From the NCBI GenBank assembly GCA_023678885.1, contig JAHCLQ010000895.1, positions 186,001 through 250,000 of the forward strand: a DNA stretch of 64,000 nucleotides, given 5' to 3'. The stretch is from Pogostemon cablin. Taxonomy: Eukaryota; Streptophyta; Magnoliopsida; Lamiales; Lamiaceae. Position numbers and translations under genes: made by a program. A model generated the notes under the pieces. The model did not search any database, was not told where the DNA came from, and saw only the letters and a list, made by a program, of their open reading frames with translations. Below are positions 42,981 to 51,280 of this stretch, piece by piece; position 1 is the stretch's first letter; each line of letters begins with the position of its first letter.

Positions 42981-43386
42981 AAGCCTTGGTCTTTTTTAAT
43001 GAGTCCTGTAGGTTTGTAGGACATGGTTTTCTTTTTTTGAAACTTTCAGCCCTTTATTTTTACAACTTTTGCTAAACACATTAATTGATATTCTAAAGTA
43101 AAAATTTGCAGAACTTAAGGGATTAATCCCACATCTAGACCCTTTGCTTATAAATTATTTTGCTAAAGCTTGTAGAATGCTTGTGGGACAAACAACTCAT
43201 TTGCTAACTCATTCTTTGCTAGATTATTTTTGTTATTTGCTGAAATTTATAGGACCATTTCTACTTCCTCCTTGTTTGCAAATTATTTCCTATATGTTAA
43301 ATTAAAAAATTTTAATCATGCCCCATTTAATATTCTAATTCAAAATGCTACTTCGAATTTTCCTTGATAAAATTTGGGGCGTGACA

Positions 43387-43700
43387 GATTGGTATCAGAG
43401 CAGGTATGCGATTCTGTATACTTGCCTAAAAATTTTAAATTTTTATTTCCTCACATAAGTGAATTTCGTGGCTTGAATGATTTGATTTTGCAAATGTATA
43501 AAAGTTTAAATAAAGTCTCTTGCTACGCATCCACCGAGTACGACGCCCGCTTCAACCAAGGTATGAAAGTATAAATTGCATAAATTGACGACATGCGAGA
43601 TATAAATGAAAGTTTATGTTATATGAATAATGTGGGATTTTCTTTATGATAAATGATGACTTGCGAACCTATATGATTAGTAAAGATATTATCGCATTAG
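43387..43700 (+). other. Leader between 5' LTR and leader ORF
   Basis: Apart from the primer binding site, this stretch is AT-rich and has no convincing ORF or motif. A short open frame runs here from inside the LTR, but it lacks an ATG and resembles nothing I know. Confidence 0.5.
43390..43401 (+). promoter_or_regulatory. Primer binding site, initiator-Met tRNA type
   Basis: TGGTATCAGAGC begins three bases after the 5' LTR and matches the complement of the 3' end of plant initiator-methionine tRNA, the usual primer for minus-strand DNA synthesis in plant LTR retrotransposons. Confidence 0.93.
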
Positions 43701-44180
43701 ATGGGTGACTTGGCAAGACGACAAGCCTACATGAATTATCACCGGGACGTCAGACATGACTTGACCACCCACATTGCTCACATGCTACAATTATGGAGAC
43801 AAGTTAAGGATGTAGGTGAAGGTATTACTGATTATTGGGCTGGATTAAAGCTCATCAGCACGTTACCATGGGCTTGGAAAGACATGGCCGATTCCATACA
43901 TGCTGACCTTATGCATCACTCGGTTCAACATCAAGTTCCGCAAATGGACCACGTGCAGTTCACAGCCGTTTTGTTCATGAGAGTCGCAAGATGGTATCCC
44001 CCAAACCCCCCTCCTGGACATCACATCTGGGATATTCATAATGAGCAAGAAGAGCGATTGGTAGGTTACCTTGCAGAGCCGGCACAGGTACCGGAACCCA
44101 ATGGAGCCATGAATGAAGGAGAAATGGATGAAAATTTCGAGTCAGACCCGTCCGAGGACTCGGGATTATATGGAGACTAA
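43701..44180 (+). CDS. Leader ORF upstream of gag, 159 codons, function unknown
   Basis: An uninterrupted ATG-to-TAA frame lies in the element's leader, about 315 bp after the 5' LTR and 295 bp before gag. I do not recognise it with confidence. Residues about 23-70 (HIAHMLQLWRQV, then GEGITDYWAG and LISTLPWAWKDM) have the spacing of the UBN2-type Gag of copia elements, where an LW-x-L segment and a GxxIxD segment precede a SLP motif. This resemblance is by eye only. The C-terminal third is proline-rich and then strongly acidic (MDENFESDPSEDSG). There is no signal peptide or membrane segment. It is intact although gag-pol downstream has four breaks. It could be an accessory protein, a captured fragment or a chance frame. 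The ATG at 43701 is the first in this open frame. Confidence 0.45.
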   Translation: MGDLARRQAYMNYHRDVRHDLTTHIAHMLQLWRQVKDVGEGITDYWAGLKLISTLPWAWKDMADSIHADLMHHSVQHQVPQMDHVQFTAVLFMRVARWYPPNPPPGHHIWDIHNEQEERLVGYLAEPAQVPEPNGAMNEGEMDENFESDPSEDSGLYGD

Positions 44181-44475
44181 AATTTCTTAAGTTTTAAATT
44201 TTTTAAAAAAAAAAAAAAAAAACAATATCCCTTATGTTAGGGACTTGAAATTTATTTCATTATTTAGTATTCATTATTTCATTATTTAGCATTTGATTCT
44301 AATTTAATTTGCAAGTTCAAAGCAATTTTTCGTTCAATGATCAAAAATTTTATTTTTATGATGTCCATGCCTATATCGTACATTGGCTACCTTGTACAAT
44401 AATATGATTTGCATTAGGATTTCATTCATTAACTTGAATAAATGCTAAAATTATTTTACATGGTGGAATTGAAAG
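44181..44475 (+). other. AT-rich leader segment with an 18-A run
   Basis: This is non-coding sequence between the leader ORF and gag. It contains a run of 18 A at 44205-44222 straight after the leader ORF's stop, then AT-rich sequence with two direct copies of TTCATTATTTAG (about 44256 and 44277). I see no conserved signal. The A run right after an ORF could hint at a reverse-transcribed origin for the leader ORF, but it could equally be a simple repeat. Confidence 0.5.
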
Positions 44476-45070
44476 ATGCCTCCAAGAAGGGATGTTCAAA
44501 ACCCTCCAAACGCACCGAATGCTCCAAATGTTGATGCGGACGCTCATACAAGAATAGTACATGAGTTTCGCCAAAACCATCCACCCTTCTTCAAGGGAAG
44601 TGAAGGACCCGAGTACGTGGAAGAGTGGCTACGAGCACTTGAGAGAATTTTTCGTCTCTTAAGGTGCAACGATGAGCAGCGTGTGATCTGCGCATCCTAC
44701 CAATTTACTGAAGATGCCGATCATTGGTGGGACGGATACTAGGAGATGAGACCCAATGAGAACCGGGAAGCTATTACCTGGGCAGAGTTCAAGGATATAG
44801 TAATGGCCAATTACTATCCTCAAGTTTACCGCAATAATATGGAGCATGAATTTTACAACCTCCAACAAGGGAACATGACCGTAATTGAGTATGAACGGCG
44901 GTTCAATAAGCTGCGTCGATCAGCTCCACAGCTGGTCAATACCGAAGAGAAACGAGCCAAGAAGTTCCTGGATGGATTGCACCAGGATATACAAGAGAGA
45001 ATGTCTTCACTGCCCGACATGAGCTACGCCGACACGTTCATGAGGGCCCAGAAGGTTGAAGCTTGCTTAC
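44476..45070 (+). pseudogene. gag: gag capsid region, broken by an in-frame TAG
   Basis: The structural protein of the retroelement packages element RNA in cytoplasmic particles. Frame 1 starts at ATG 44476 (MPPRRDVQNPPN). The plant retrotransposon Gag domain follows: PPFFKGSEGPEYVEEWLRAL and RVICASYQFTEDADHWW before the break, then ITWAEFKDIVMANYYP, VIEYERRFNKL and AKKFLDGLHQDI after it. An in-frame TAG at 44740-44742 interrupts the domain; the same frame resumes at once and stays open. The match to the family is lost after about 45063-45070, where the reading continues one frame back, so the zinc-knuckle end of Gag lies in the next entry. The start is supported by its N-terminal position and the lack of upstream frame. 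The break is real in this sequence, but read-through or assembly error cannot be excluded. Confidence 0.88.
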
Positions 45071-47138
45071 TGAAAGGGCGACGAACAGAAAGCCGATGGA
45101 GAACCCAAATAAACGGAAATGGGAAAATTCAAACCAAGGTAGAAACAACAATCAAAGGCAAGCTAGAACGAACAACAACCCGCCGGCCAACGCACAAAGA
45201 CCAAAGCCTCTCTGCACACAGTGCGGGAAGAATCATTATGGAGAGTGTCTCATGGGACAAAACAAATGCTTTAGGTGCTATGAAGTTGGCCATCAAGCAC
45301 AGAACTGCCCAAAGTCGTCCAACGTTAAACCTGATCGTAAGGGACCACCTCCGGGGGGAAACACAAGGCAAGGCACTGGAGGAAGAGGAAGAGTTTTCGC
45401 TATGAACCAAGCTGAAGGGGACAATGAACCTAATGTTATGACAGGTACGTTAGCAGTGGGTAAATCCCGAGCTTTCACTTTGTTTGACTCTGGTGTGTCA
45501 CATTCATTTATTTTCGCAAAGTATTGTAATAAGGTTAACTGTAAACGAGTCAAGAGCGATGAACCTCTTGAGATTAGTCTACCTTCGGGAGAGAGAGTTG
45601 TTGTGAATACCTTAATAGAAAGTGTGAGCGTACACATTGAAGGAGTAGACTTTAGTGTCAAGCCGTATGTTATGGATATGCATGGATTTGATTTGATTCT
45701 AGGAATGGATTGGCTTACCTATCATCAAGCCAATATAAAGTGCAAGGAACGAGTAATGATCTTAAGGGAACTAAAATTTGAGAAAGAAGTGGTACACAAG
45801 CTCAAGAGTGGTGTAGTACCGAGAATATTATCTGCTGCAAAAGCTGCCAAGATGCTTAGAAAGAAGTCCTGCCAGGGATTCCTAGTCAACGTTGTAGACA
45901 CCATGACCACAGAAGTACCACCTAGTGACATACCTATTGTCCGAGAGTATCTTGATGTCTGTCCGGAAGATTTACCAGGCGTGTCTCCACATCGTCAAGT
46001 AGAATTTTCAATAGACTTGATATCAGGATCAGCACCAGTATCCAAAGCTCCGTATCGAATGGCACCCGTGGAACTACAAGAGTTGAAAGTTCAGCTACAT
46101 GAGCTCTTGCACTTGGGGTTCATCCGCCCAAGTGTATCTCCATGGGGAGCGCCAATCCTATTTGTTAAGAAGAAAGATGGATCCATGCGGATGTGTATTG
46201 ACTACCGAGAGCTTAACAAGTTGACGATAAAGAACAAGTATCCTCTACCTCGAATTGAAGACTTGTTTGACCAATTAGAAGGAGCAAGCGTATTTTCCAA
46301 AATTGATTTAAGATCCGGGTACCATCAATTGAGAGTAAAGGAGTCAGACATTTCTAAGACTGCTTTTAGAACGCGTTATGGGCACTATGAATTCGTCGTC
46401 ATGCCTTTTGGGTTGAGTAATGCGCCTGCAGTGTTCATGGACCTGATGAATCGAGTTTTCCACCCGTATCTCGATCAGTTCGTTATAGTCTTCATCGACG
46501 ACATTTTGGTATACTCCAAGGATGAAGCACAACATGAGGAGCATTTGAGATTGGTATTCGAGATACTTCGCAAGGAGAAGTTATACGCGAAGTTCAAGAA
46601 GTGTGAGTTTTGGTTGAAGCAAGTCACATTCCTTGGACATGTGGTGACATCACAAGGGATTGAAGTAGATCCATCTAAAATAGAAGCAGTAAATCAGTGG
46701 AGGGCACCTACAAATGTTCAAGAAGTTCGTAGTTTCTTGGGATTAGCTGGCTATTATCGAAGATTCATAGAAGGATTCTCCAAGATAGCCGGTCCAATGA
46801 CACGATTAATTCGTAAAGGAGAGAAATTCATTTGGTCTGACAAGTGTGAAGAAAGCTTTCAAAGGTTAAAGCACGATTTGACTTCAGCACCCGTGTTGAC
46901 AATCCCAAATCCGAATGAAGAGTTCACGATCTACAGTGATGCATCAAAGCAAGGACTCGGATGCGTATTGATGCAACATGGAAAGGTTATTGCATATGCT
47001 TCTAGACAGCTGAGACCGCACGAAGTGAACTACCCTACTCATGACTTGGAGTTAGCTGCCGTAGTTCATGCTTTGAAGATTTGGCGACACTACCTTTATG
47101 GTGGAGATGTACGATCTTCACGGACCACAAGAGTTTGA
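45063..47138 (+). pseudogene. pol: Gag zinc knuckles, protease, reverse transcriptase and most of RNase H
   Basis: This 691-codon open frame (frame 3) lies one frame back from gag and has no ATG of its own where homology begins, so it continues gag rather than starting a gene. Two zinc knuckles come first: C51-x2-C54-x3-H58-x3-C62 and the canonical C69-x2-C72-x4-H77-x4-C82. The aspartic protease follows, with the catalytic triplet DSG at residues 142-144 (next residue V, commonly A or T) and LILGMDWL near 211-218. Reverse transcriptase spans about 320-520, with FSKIDLRSGYHQL (D415), MPFGLSNAP and the catalytic FIDD (D479, D480). RNase H starts near 618 with D626 (IYSDAS) and E663 (DLELAA). 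Homology stops near 47100, where a second shift moves the family match one frame back. The enzymes would copy the element RNA into DNA. Confidence 0.92.
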
Positions 47139-47809
47139 AGTATCTGTTCACGCAGAAGGAGCTCAACATGAGACAACGGAGATGGTTAGAGTTGGTGAAC
47201 GATTATGACTGCACCATTGAGTACCATCCAGGCAAGGCTAACATAGTGGCCGACGCTTTAAGTCGGAAAACCAAAGTGGAGTTAAATAGCCTGTATACCA
47301 AGCAAGAAGAGCTGGTCGAAGAGTTCTCCAAGATGCAAATTGAATTAGTGGCATCACCCTCCGGCACGAAGGCGATTATTGCGGCATTAGAAATTCAGTC
47401 GAGTTTGAAAATGGAGATAAAGGAAGCTCAAGAACAATATCATTTCTTGCAAGGAATGATGAAGAAGGCACTAGCTGGAGGCGAATACAATGGCTTCAAA
47501 GTGGACGAAGAGGGAGTTTTGACTTTAAATGAAAGATTGTGTGTTCCAATGGTTGAGAAGTTGAAAGAAAAGATTTTAAGTGAAGCGCATGGAGCGCCAT
47601 ACACCGCTCATCCTGGAGGAACGAAGATGTACCATGACTTGAAGGAAAGATTTTGGTGGCGAAGTATGAAACGAGATATTGGATACTTTGTTGAAAGATG
47701 TTTAACTTGCCAACAAGTTAAAATTGAACACCAGCGACCAGCCGGAAAGCTTAAACCACTTGAGATCCCCAAGTGGAAATGGGAGCTAATTGCCATGGAT
47801 TTGTCGTAG
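47081..47809 (+). pseudogene. pol: RNase H C-terminal end and integrase zinc-binding domain
   Basis: This is the frame 2 continuation of pol; the real match begins near 47103. It carries the rest of RNase H (CTIFTDHKSLKYLF with its catalytic D, and VADALSRK with the final D), then a linker, then the integrase N-terminal zinc finger: H170 and H177 (EAHGAPYTAHPGG) with C207-x2-C210 (ERCLTCQQVK). It ends at a TAG (47807-47809) just after AMD, whose D (codon 47798-47800) should be the first catalytic aspartate of the integrase core. The match then continues one frame back, so the stop results from a third frameshift. The overlap with the previous frame (47081-47138) is incidental. Confidence 0.9.
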
Positions 47810-48849
47810 GTTTACCAAGGTCTTCGAAGGGAAATCATGCCATATGGGTCATCGTCGATCGATTGACCAAGTCAGCTCATTTCTTGCCCATAAAAATGAC
47901 ATTCAAGATGGAGCAGTATGCGCAGTTGTATATTCAAGAGATAGTGAGGCTACACGGCATACCAATGTCAATAGTGTCTGATAGAGATACGCGTTTCACT
48001 TCCAGGTTTTGGGTAAGTCTGCACAAGGCGATGGGAACTAAACTAAATTTCAGCACAGCTTATCACCCACAAACGGATGGGCAATCTGAAAGAACAATCC
48101 AGATTTTGGAAGACATGTTAAGAGCCTGCACTGTTGACATGGGGGAAGCATGGGAGAAGTTCCTACCTCTTGTAGAATTTGCCTACAATAACAGCTATCA
48201 AGCAACTATCAAGATGGCTCCTTACGAGGCGCTCTATGGGAGGAAATGTAGATCACCACTATATTGGGATGATGTTGGTAAGAAAGCTATTCTAGGCTCC
48301 AAATTAATAGAAGAAGCAGTGGACAAGGTCAGAATAATTCGAGAAAGAATCAAGACTGCTCAAGATAGACAAAAGTCCTATGCTGATCAACGAAGAAAGG
48401 ATTTACATTTTGAAGTCGGAGATCATGTCTTTCTGAAGGTGGCTCCCACGAAGGGTGTCATACGATTTGGAAGGAGAGAAAAGCTTAGACCTCGTTTCGT
48501 TGGTCCATTTCAAATTCTTGATAGAGTTGGAGATCTAGCCTATCGTTTGGCGTTGCCACCCGAGTTATCCTCCGTGCACAATGTTTTTCACATTTCGATG
48601 TTGAGAAAATACGTTCATGATCCTAATCATGTTGTGGATTTCTCGACATTGGGGATTGGAAAGGACCTGACATATGAAGAAGAACCTGTGTCTATCTTGG
48701 ATCAAAAGGTCCAAAGGATTCGAAATCATGACGTGCCACTCGTCAAAGTTCAATGGAGTCGGCATACGGAAGATGAGGCTACATGGGAAAAGAAAGATGA
48801 AATTCAAACAAGATACCCCTGTTTCATTACGGGTAAGATATTTATATAA
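47773..48849 (+). pseudogene. pol: Integrase catalytic core, GPF motif and chromodomain
   Basis: This is the frame 1 end of pol; the meaningful part begins near 47801 (FVVGLPRS). The integrase core has D70 (IVSDRDTRF) and E106 (QSERTIQ) with exactly 35 residues between them, as in the DD35E triad; the first D lies in the preceding frame. TAYHPQTDGQSERT is the classic core sequence. Downstream, RFVGPFQIL (GPF at 244-246) is the GPY/F module of chromoviruses, and residues about 302-350 (PVSILDQKVQRIRN, KVQWSRHTEDEATWE) form a chromodomain-like C-terminus, which in this group is thought to guide insertion to marked chromatin. The frame ends normally with TAA, 30 bp before the polypurine tract. 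This segment itself has no break. Confidence 0.92.
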
Positions 48850-48879
48850 TTATGGAATTTCGAGGACGAAATTCTTATT

Positions 48880-48891
48880 AGGAGGGTAGGA
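48880..48891 (+). promoter_or_regulatory. Polypurine tract
   Basis: AGGAGGGTAGGA abuts the 3' LTR directly and is all purine. It is the expected primer site for plus-strand DNA synthesis. The preceding TTCGAGGACGAAATTC (48859-48874) resembles a sequence common at this place in plant gypsy elements. Confidence 0.9.
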
Positions 48892-49615
48892 TGTAATACC
48901 CCGTAAGTTTCACCTGCAATTTTTTTTTCTGCCATGGCCCAAAATCGTTGAAGCCCACGTCCACTCAGCCCATTCATTATTATCAGCCGTGAGTTTAATT
49001 AAAACAAACAAGTTTTCTTACTCTCCAAGAAAAAAATCGTGATCTTCATAGAGGAGATATCGTTTCCCCTTATCAACCTATATCTTAGGAAATAAGTTAA
49101 AATCCTACGAAGATTTCTCCACAACCAGCCGTGAGAATATAATCCAAAGTTTTCCTTATTCTCCACACACACGATACACTTTCATACGGCTACGAGCAGT
49201 GAGAGGTAACGCACAAATTTACTTCTTCTTTTCTCTTCTTTTTCTTCTCCTTTTCTTTCTTCTTCCTTCGATCAAACACTTGTTTTCCTCCTTTATTTTT
49301 TTTTGCAAACTTAAAACTGCCAACCCTAACATTCTCAATTTGCAAGCCTTGCGTGAATAAGCAGGTAGATTAGTTGTGCTATAGTTTATCGAAGTAATGT
49401 AGTAATGGTCGAACATGATGATGTAGGTGACGAAGGAGACTCTGATATTGTCGTTAGTACTTGAACGTTGGACATCACTCGGTTAAAGGTGGGGATTCTT
49501 TCATACTTATATGCGTTAGATGATTACGTATGTGCCAATTGAATTAAACTTGTATTTGTTGTCACTTGAGGGTTGATGATCATACTTGAATGTTATGAAA
49601 TATTATATGACATGG

Positions 49616-49763
49616 GTATGGGCTGCATAAGTGCCATACTATAGCACGGGTATGGGCTGTAATGGTGCCATACTATAGCATGGGTAAGGGCTGTGAAGGA
49701 GTGCCTTACTAACGAATCGCGATATCGTAAAGTTACACGGATAAGGGCCGAAAGGTGCCTTAT
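49616..49763 (+). repeat. Row of four tandem hairpin units in the 3' LTR
   Basis: These units correspond to 41728-41875. Here unit 3 has GTAAGG (49684) facing CCTTAC (49704), a perfect stem, whereas the 5' LTR has one mismatched outer pair at the same place. The other three stems are the same as in the 5' copy. Confidence 0.7.
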
Positions 49764-50620
49764 TATGACATGATAAGATTGCATTGTAAGTGAATTGAAT
49801 TCTCGCATATGAATTATTTGATGTATGTAAGCATGTTTAGATCGTCACTGAGCGTGTGGTTGCTCACCCCGATAAATATTCTTATCGCAGGTTGAGCGTG
49901 GCTAAGCGTACGAGCGGGGGTTGTGGGCGAGGAGACTTAATAGTTAAACTTCAGTTTTAACGCAACATGTTTGTGCTGCAAACTTTCCCGTTTTTTTATG
50001 AATACTTGCATTGAAACTGTTTCACTTTATTGGCGTTTGATTACATGGTCTTGATTAGTATTCTGAAATTTTATTTACGGTGATGTTGTTGGAAGAATAG
50101 TATGTTCGAAATCGAGTGTGTTAATAAGGAGTTTGACCTGCTAAATTGGAAGTGTCTTTGTGTGTGGTGTCGAACGCCTAATTGGGACCGCTTACCATGT
50201 GTGTTGATGCGTTGAAGCTGCCATCTGTAATGGAAATTAGAAACTGTTTGGTAGTCAGCTGCATGCTTAGGTTGAGATTTACCTTAGTTACAGACTTGTA
50301 CTACAGGGTACAAGTACTCATGTTAAATTAAATTTTCATTGATTAATATTGTTTAGCGTGTGTGAATACAGTAGACGTGTGGAATGGTTAGGATTTGTCA
50401 ATTGAGATTGTAGGCTAACTTGCCATCTGTTCAGTCTTTGGTGTCATGAGGCATAGAGGGTAGTGGGTTGTTAGAGGATGCCAAGTGAGATTTTAACTCT
50501 TAGCTTAATTACTTGTTTAAGGGGAGGATTAATTAAAGGGTATTAGTATGCTTATTTCAAGTGTTACATGCCATCTGCTGTACAAATAGGAGTTATAGGA
50601 TATAGTGGGGTTACCTGAAA

Positions 50621-50868
50621 TTTTGCAGAGTTGAAGTGTAGAACTAATACTTACAGTCCTTCCCTAGAAAATTTGCAGAATTTTGCAGAGTTGAACTTAC
50701 TGTCCTCTTGAAGTTTTGCAGAAATGAATTAATACTTATTGTCCTCATTGAAGTTTTGCAGAAGGTTTATACTTACTGTCCTACCATTAGATTTTTGCAG
50801 AAAGTAGGAATAAAACTTACAGGCCTTCTTCCAAAGTATTTTGCAGAATGTTGCAAATGATTTTGCAC
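50621..50868 (+). repeat. Degenerate TTTTGCAG tandem repeat in the 3' LTR
   Basis: This is the counterpart of 42733-42980 at the constant 7888-bp offset, with the same unit order and only two or so base differences. Confidence 0.65.
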
Positions 50869-51275
50869 AAGCCTTGGTCTTTTTTAATGAGTCCTGTAGG
50901 TTTGTAGGACATGGTTTTCTTTTTTTGAAACTTTCAGCCCTTTATTTTTACAACTTTTGCTAAACACATTAATTGATATTCTAAAGTAGAAATTTGCAGA
51001 ACTTAAGGGATTAATCCCACATCTAGACCCTTTGCTTATAAATTATTTTGCTAAAGCTTGTAGAATGCTTGTGGGACAAACAACTCATTTGCTAACTCAT
51101 TCTTTGCTAGATTATTTTTGTTATTTGCTGAAATTTATAGGACCATTTCTACTTCCTCCTTGTTTGCGAATTATTTCCTATATGTTAAATTAAAAAATTT
51201 TAATCATGCCCCATTTAATATTCTAATTCAAAATGCTACTTTGAATTTTCCTTGATAAAATTTTGGGGCGTGACA

Positions 51276-51280
51276 GAAAC
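51276..51280. repeat. Target site duplication, right copy (GAAAC)
   Basis: This is an exact copy of 40999-41003, directly after the terminal TGACA of the 3' LTR. The satellite continues with AAAGTAAATAAGC, which restores an ordinary monomer when joined to the left flank. Confidence 0.95.

Larger units (their letters stand above)
41004..43386 (+). repeat. 5' long terminal repeat
   Basis: The LTR is 2383 bp, starting TGTAATACCCCG and ending GGGGCGTGACA; the outer bases form a short imperfect inverted repeat (TGT...ACA with CCCC...GGGG). It aligns along its whole length with 48892-51275. It should hold the promoter and polyadenylation signals of the element, but I could not place the transcription start with confidence. 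TATA-like sequences occur near 41190, 41248 and 43149. It also contains a 48-nt pyrimidine tract, a row of small hairpins and a TTTTGCAG tandem repeat, listed separately. Confidence 0.96.
41004..51275 (+). mobile_element. Ty3/gypsy chromovirus LTR retrotransposon (Tekay/Del-like)
   Basis: The element is a complete 10,272-bp insertion: 5' LTR, primer binding site, leader, gag, protease, reverse transcriptase, RNase H, integrase with chromodomain, polypurine tract and 3' LTR. Having integrase after RNase H makes it Ty3/gypsy rather than copia. The GPF motif and C-terminal chromodomain make it a chromovirus, and the long LTRs and domain style best fit Tekay/Del (inference). LTR ends are TG...CA, and a 5-bp GAAAC target duplication flanks it. 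The LTRs are about 99% identical, so insertion is recent: roughly 0.3 million years if 1.3e-8 substitutions per site per year is assumed. The coding region carries one in-frame stop and three frameshifts, so this copy is not autonomous as read. Confidence 0.97.
48892..51275 (+). repeat. 3' long terminal repeat
   Basis: The LTR is 2384 bp, starting TGTAATACCCCG and ending GGGGCGTGACA. By eye it differs from the 5' LTR at about 19 single bases plus one 1-bp indel in the T run before GGGGCG near the end. More than half of the substitutions are transitions. The offset to the 5' copy is a constant 7888 bp until that indel, so the two LTRs share every internal repeat. Confidence 0.96.

Noticed and set aside
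43374..43574. 66-codon open frame crossing the LTR end and primer binding site
   Set aside because: It begins at TTG rather than ATG, overlaps the primer site and resembles no known protein.
44181..44475. tRNA or small RNA gene in the leader
   Set aside because: The segment is AT-rich with an A run. I saw no cloverleaf or conserved box.
45063..45075. Programmed minus-one frameshift between gag and pol
   Set aside because: The shift lies before the zinc knuckles, so it would remove part of Gag itself. No clear slippery heptamer is seen, and two similar shifts occur later inside pol where none is expected. Ordinary mutation or base-calling error fits better.
41004..51275. Classification as copia, Athila/Tat or CRM
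   Set aside because: Integrase follows RNase H (not copia). A chromodomain and GPF motif are present, and the extra ORF is upstream of gag rather than after pol (not Athila). LTR length and chromodomain style fit Tekay/Del better than CRM, though clade placement needs a tree.
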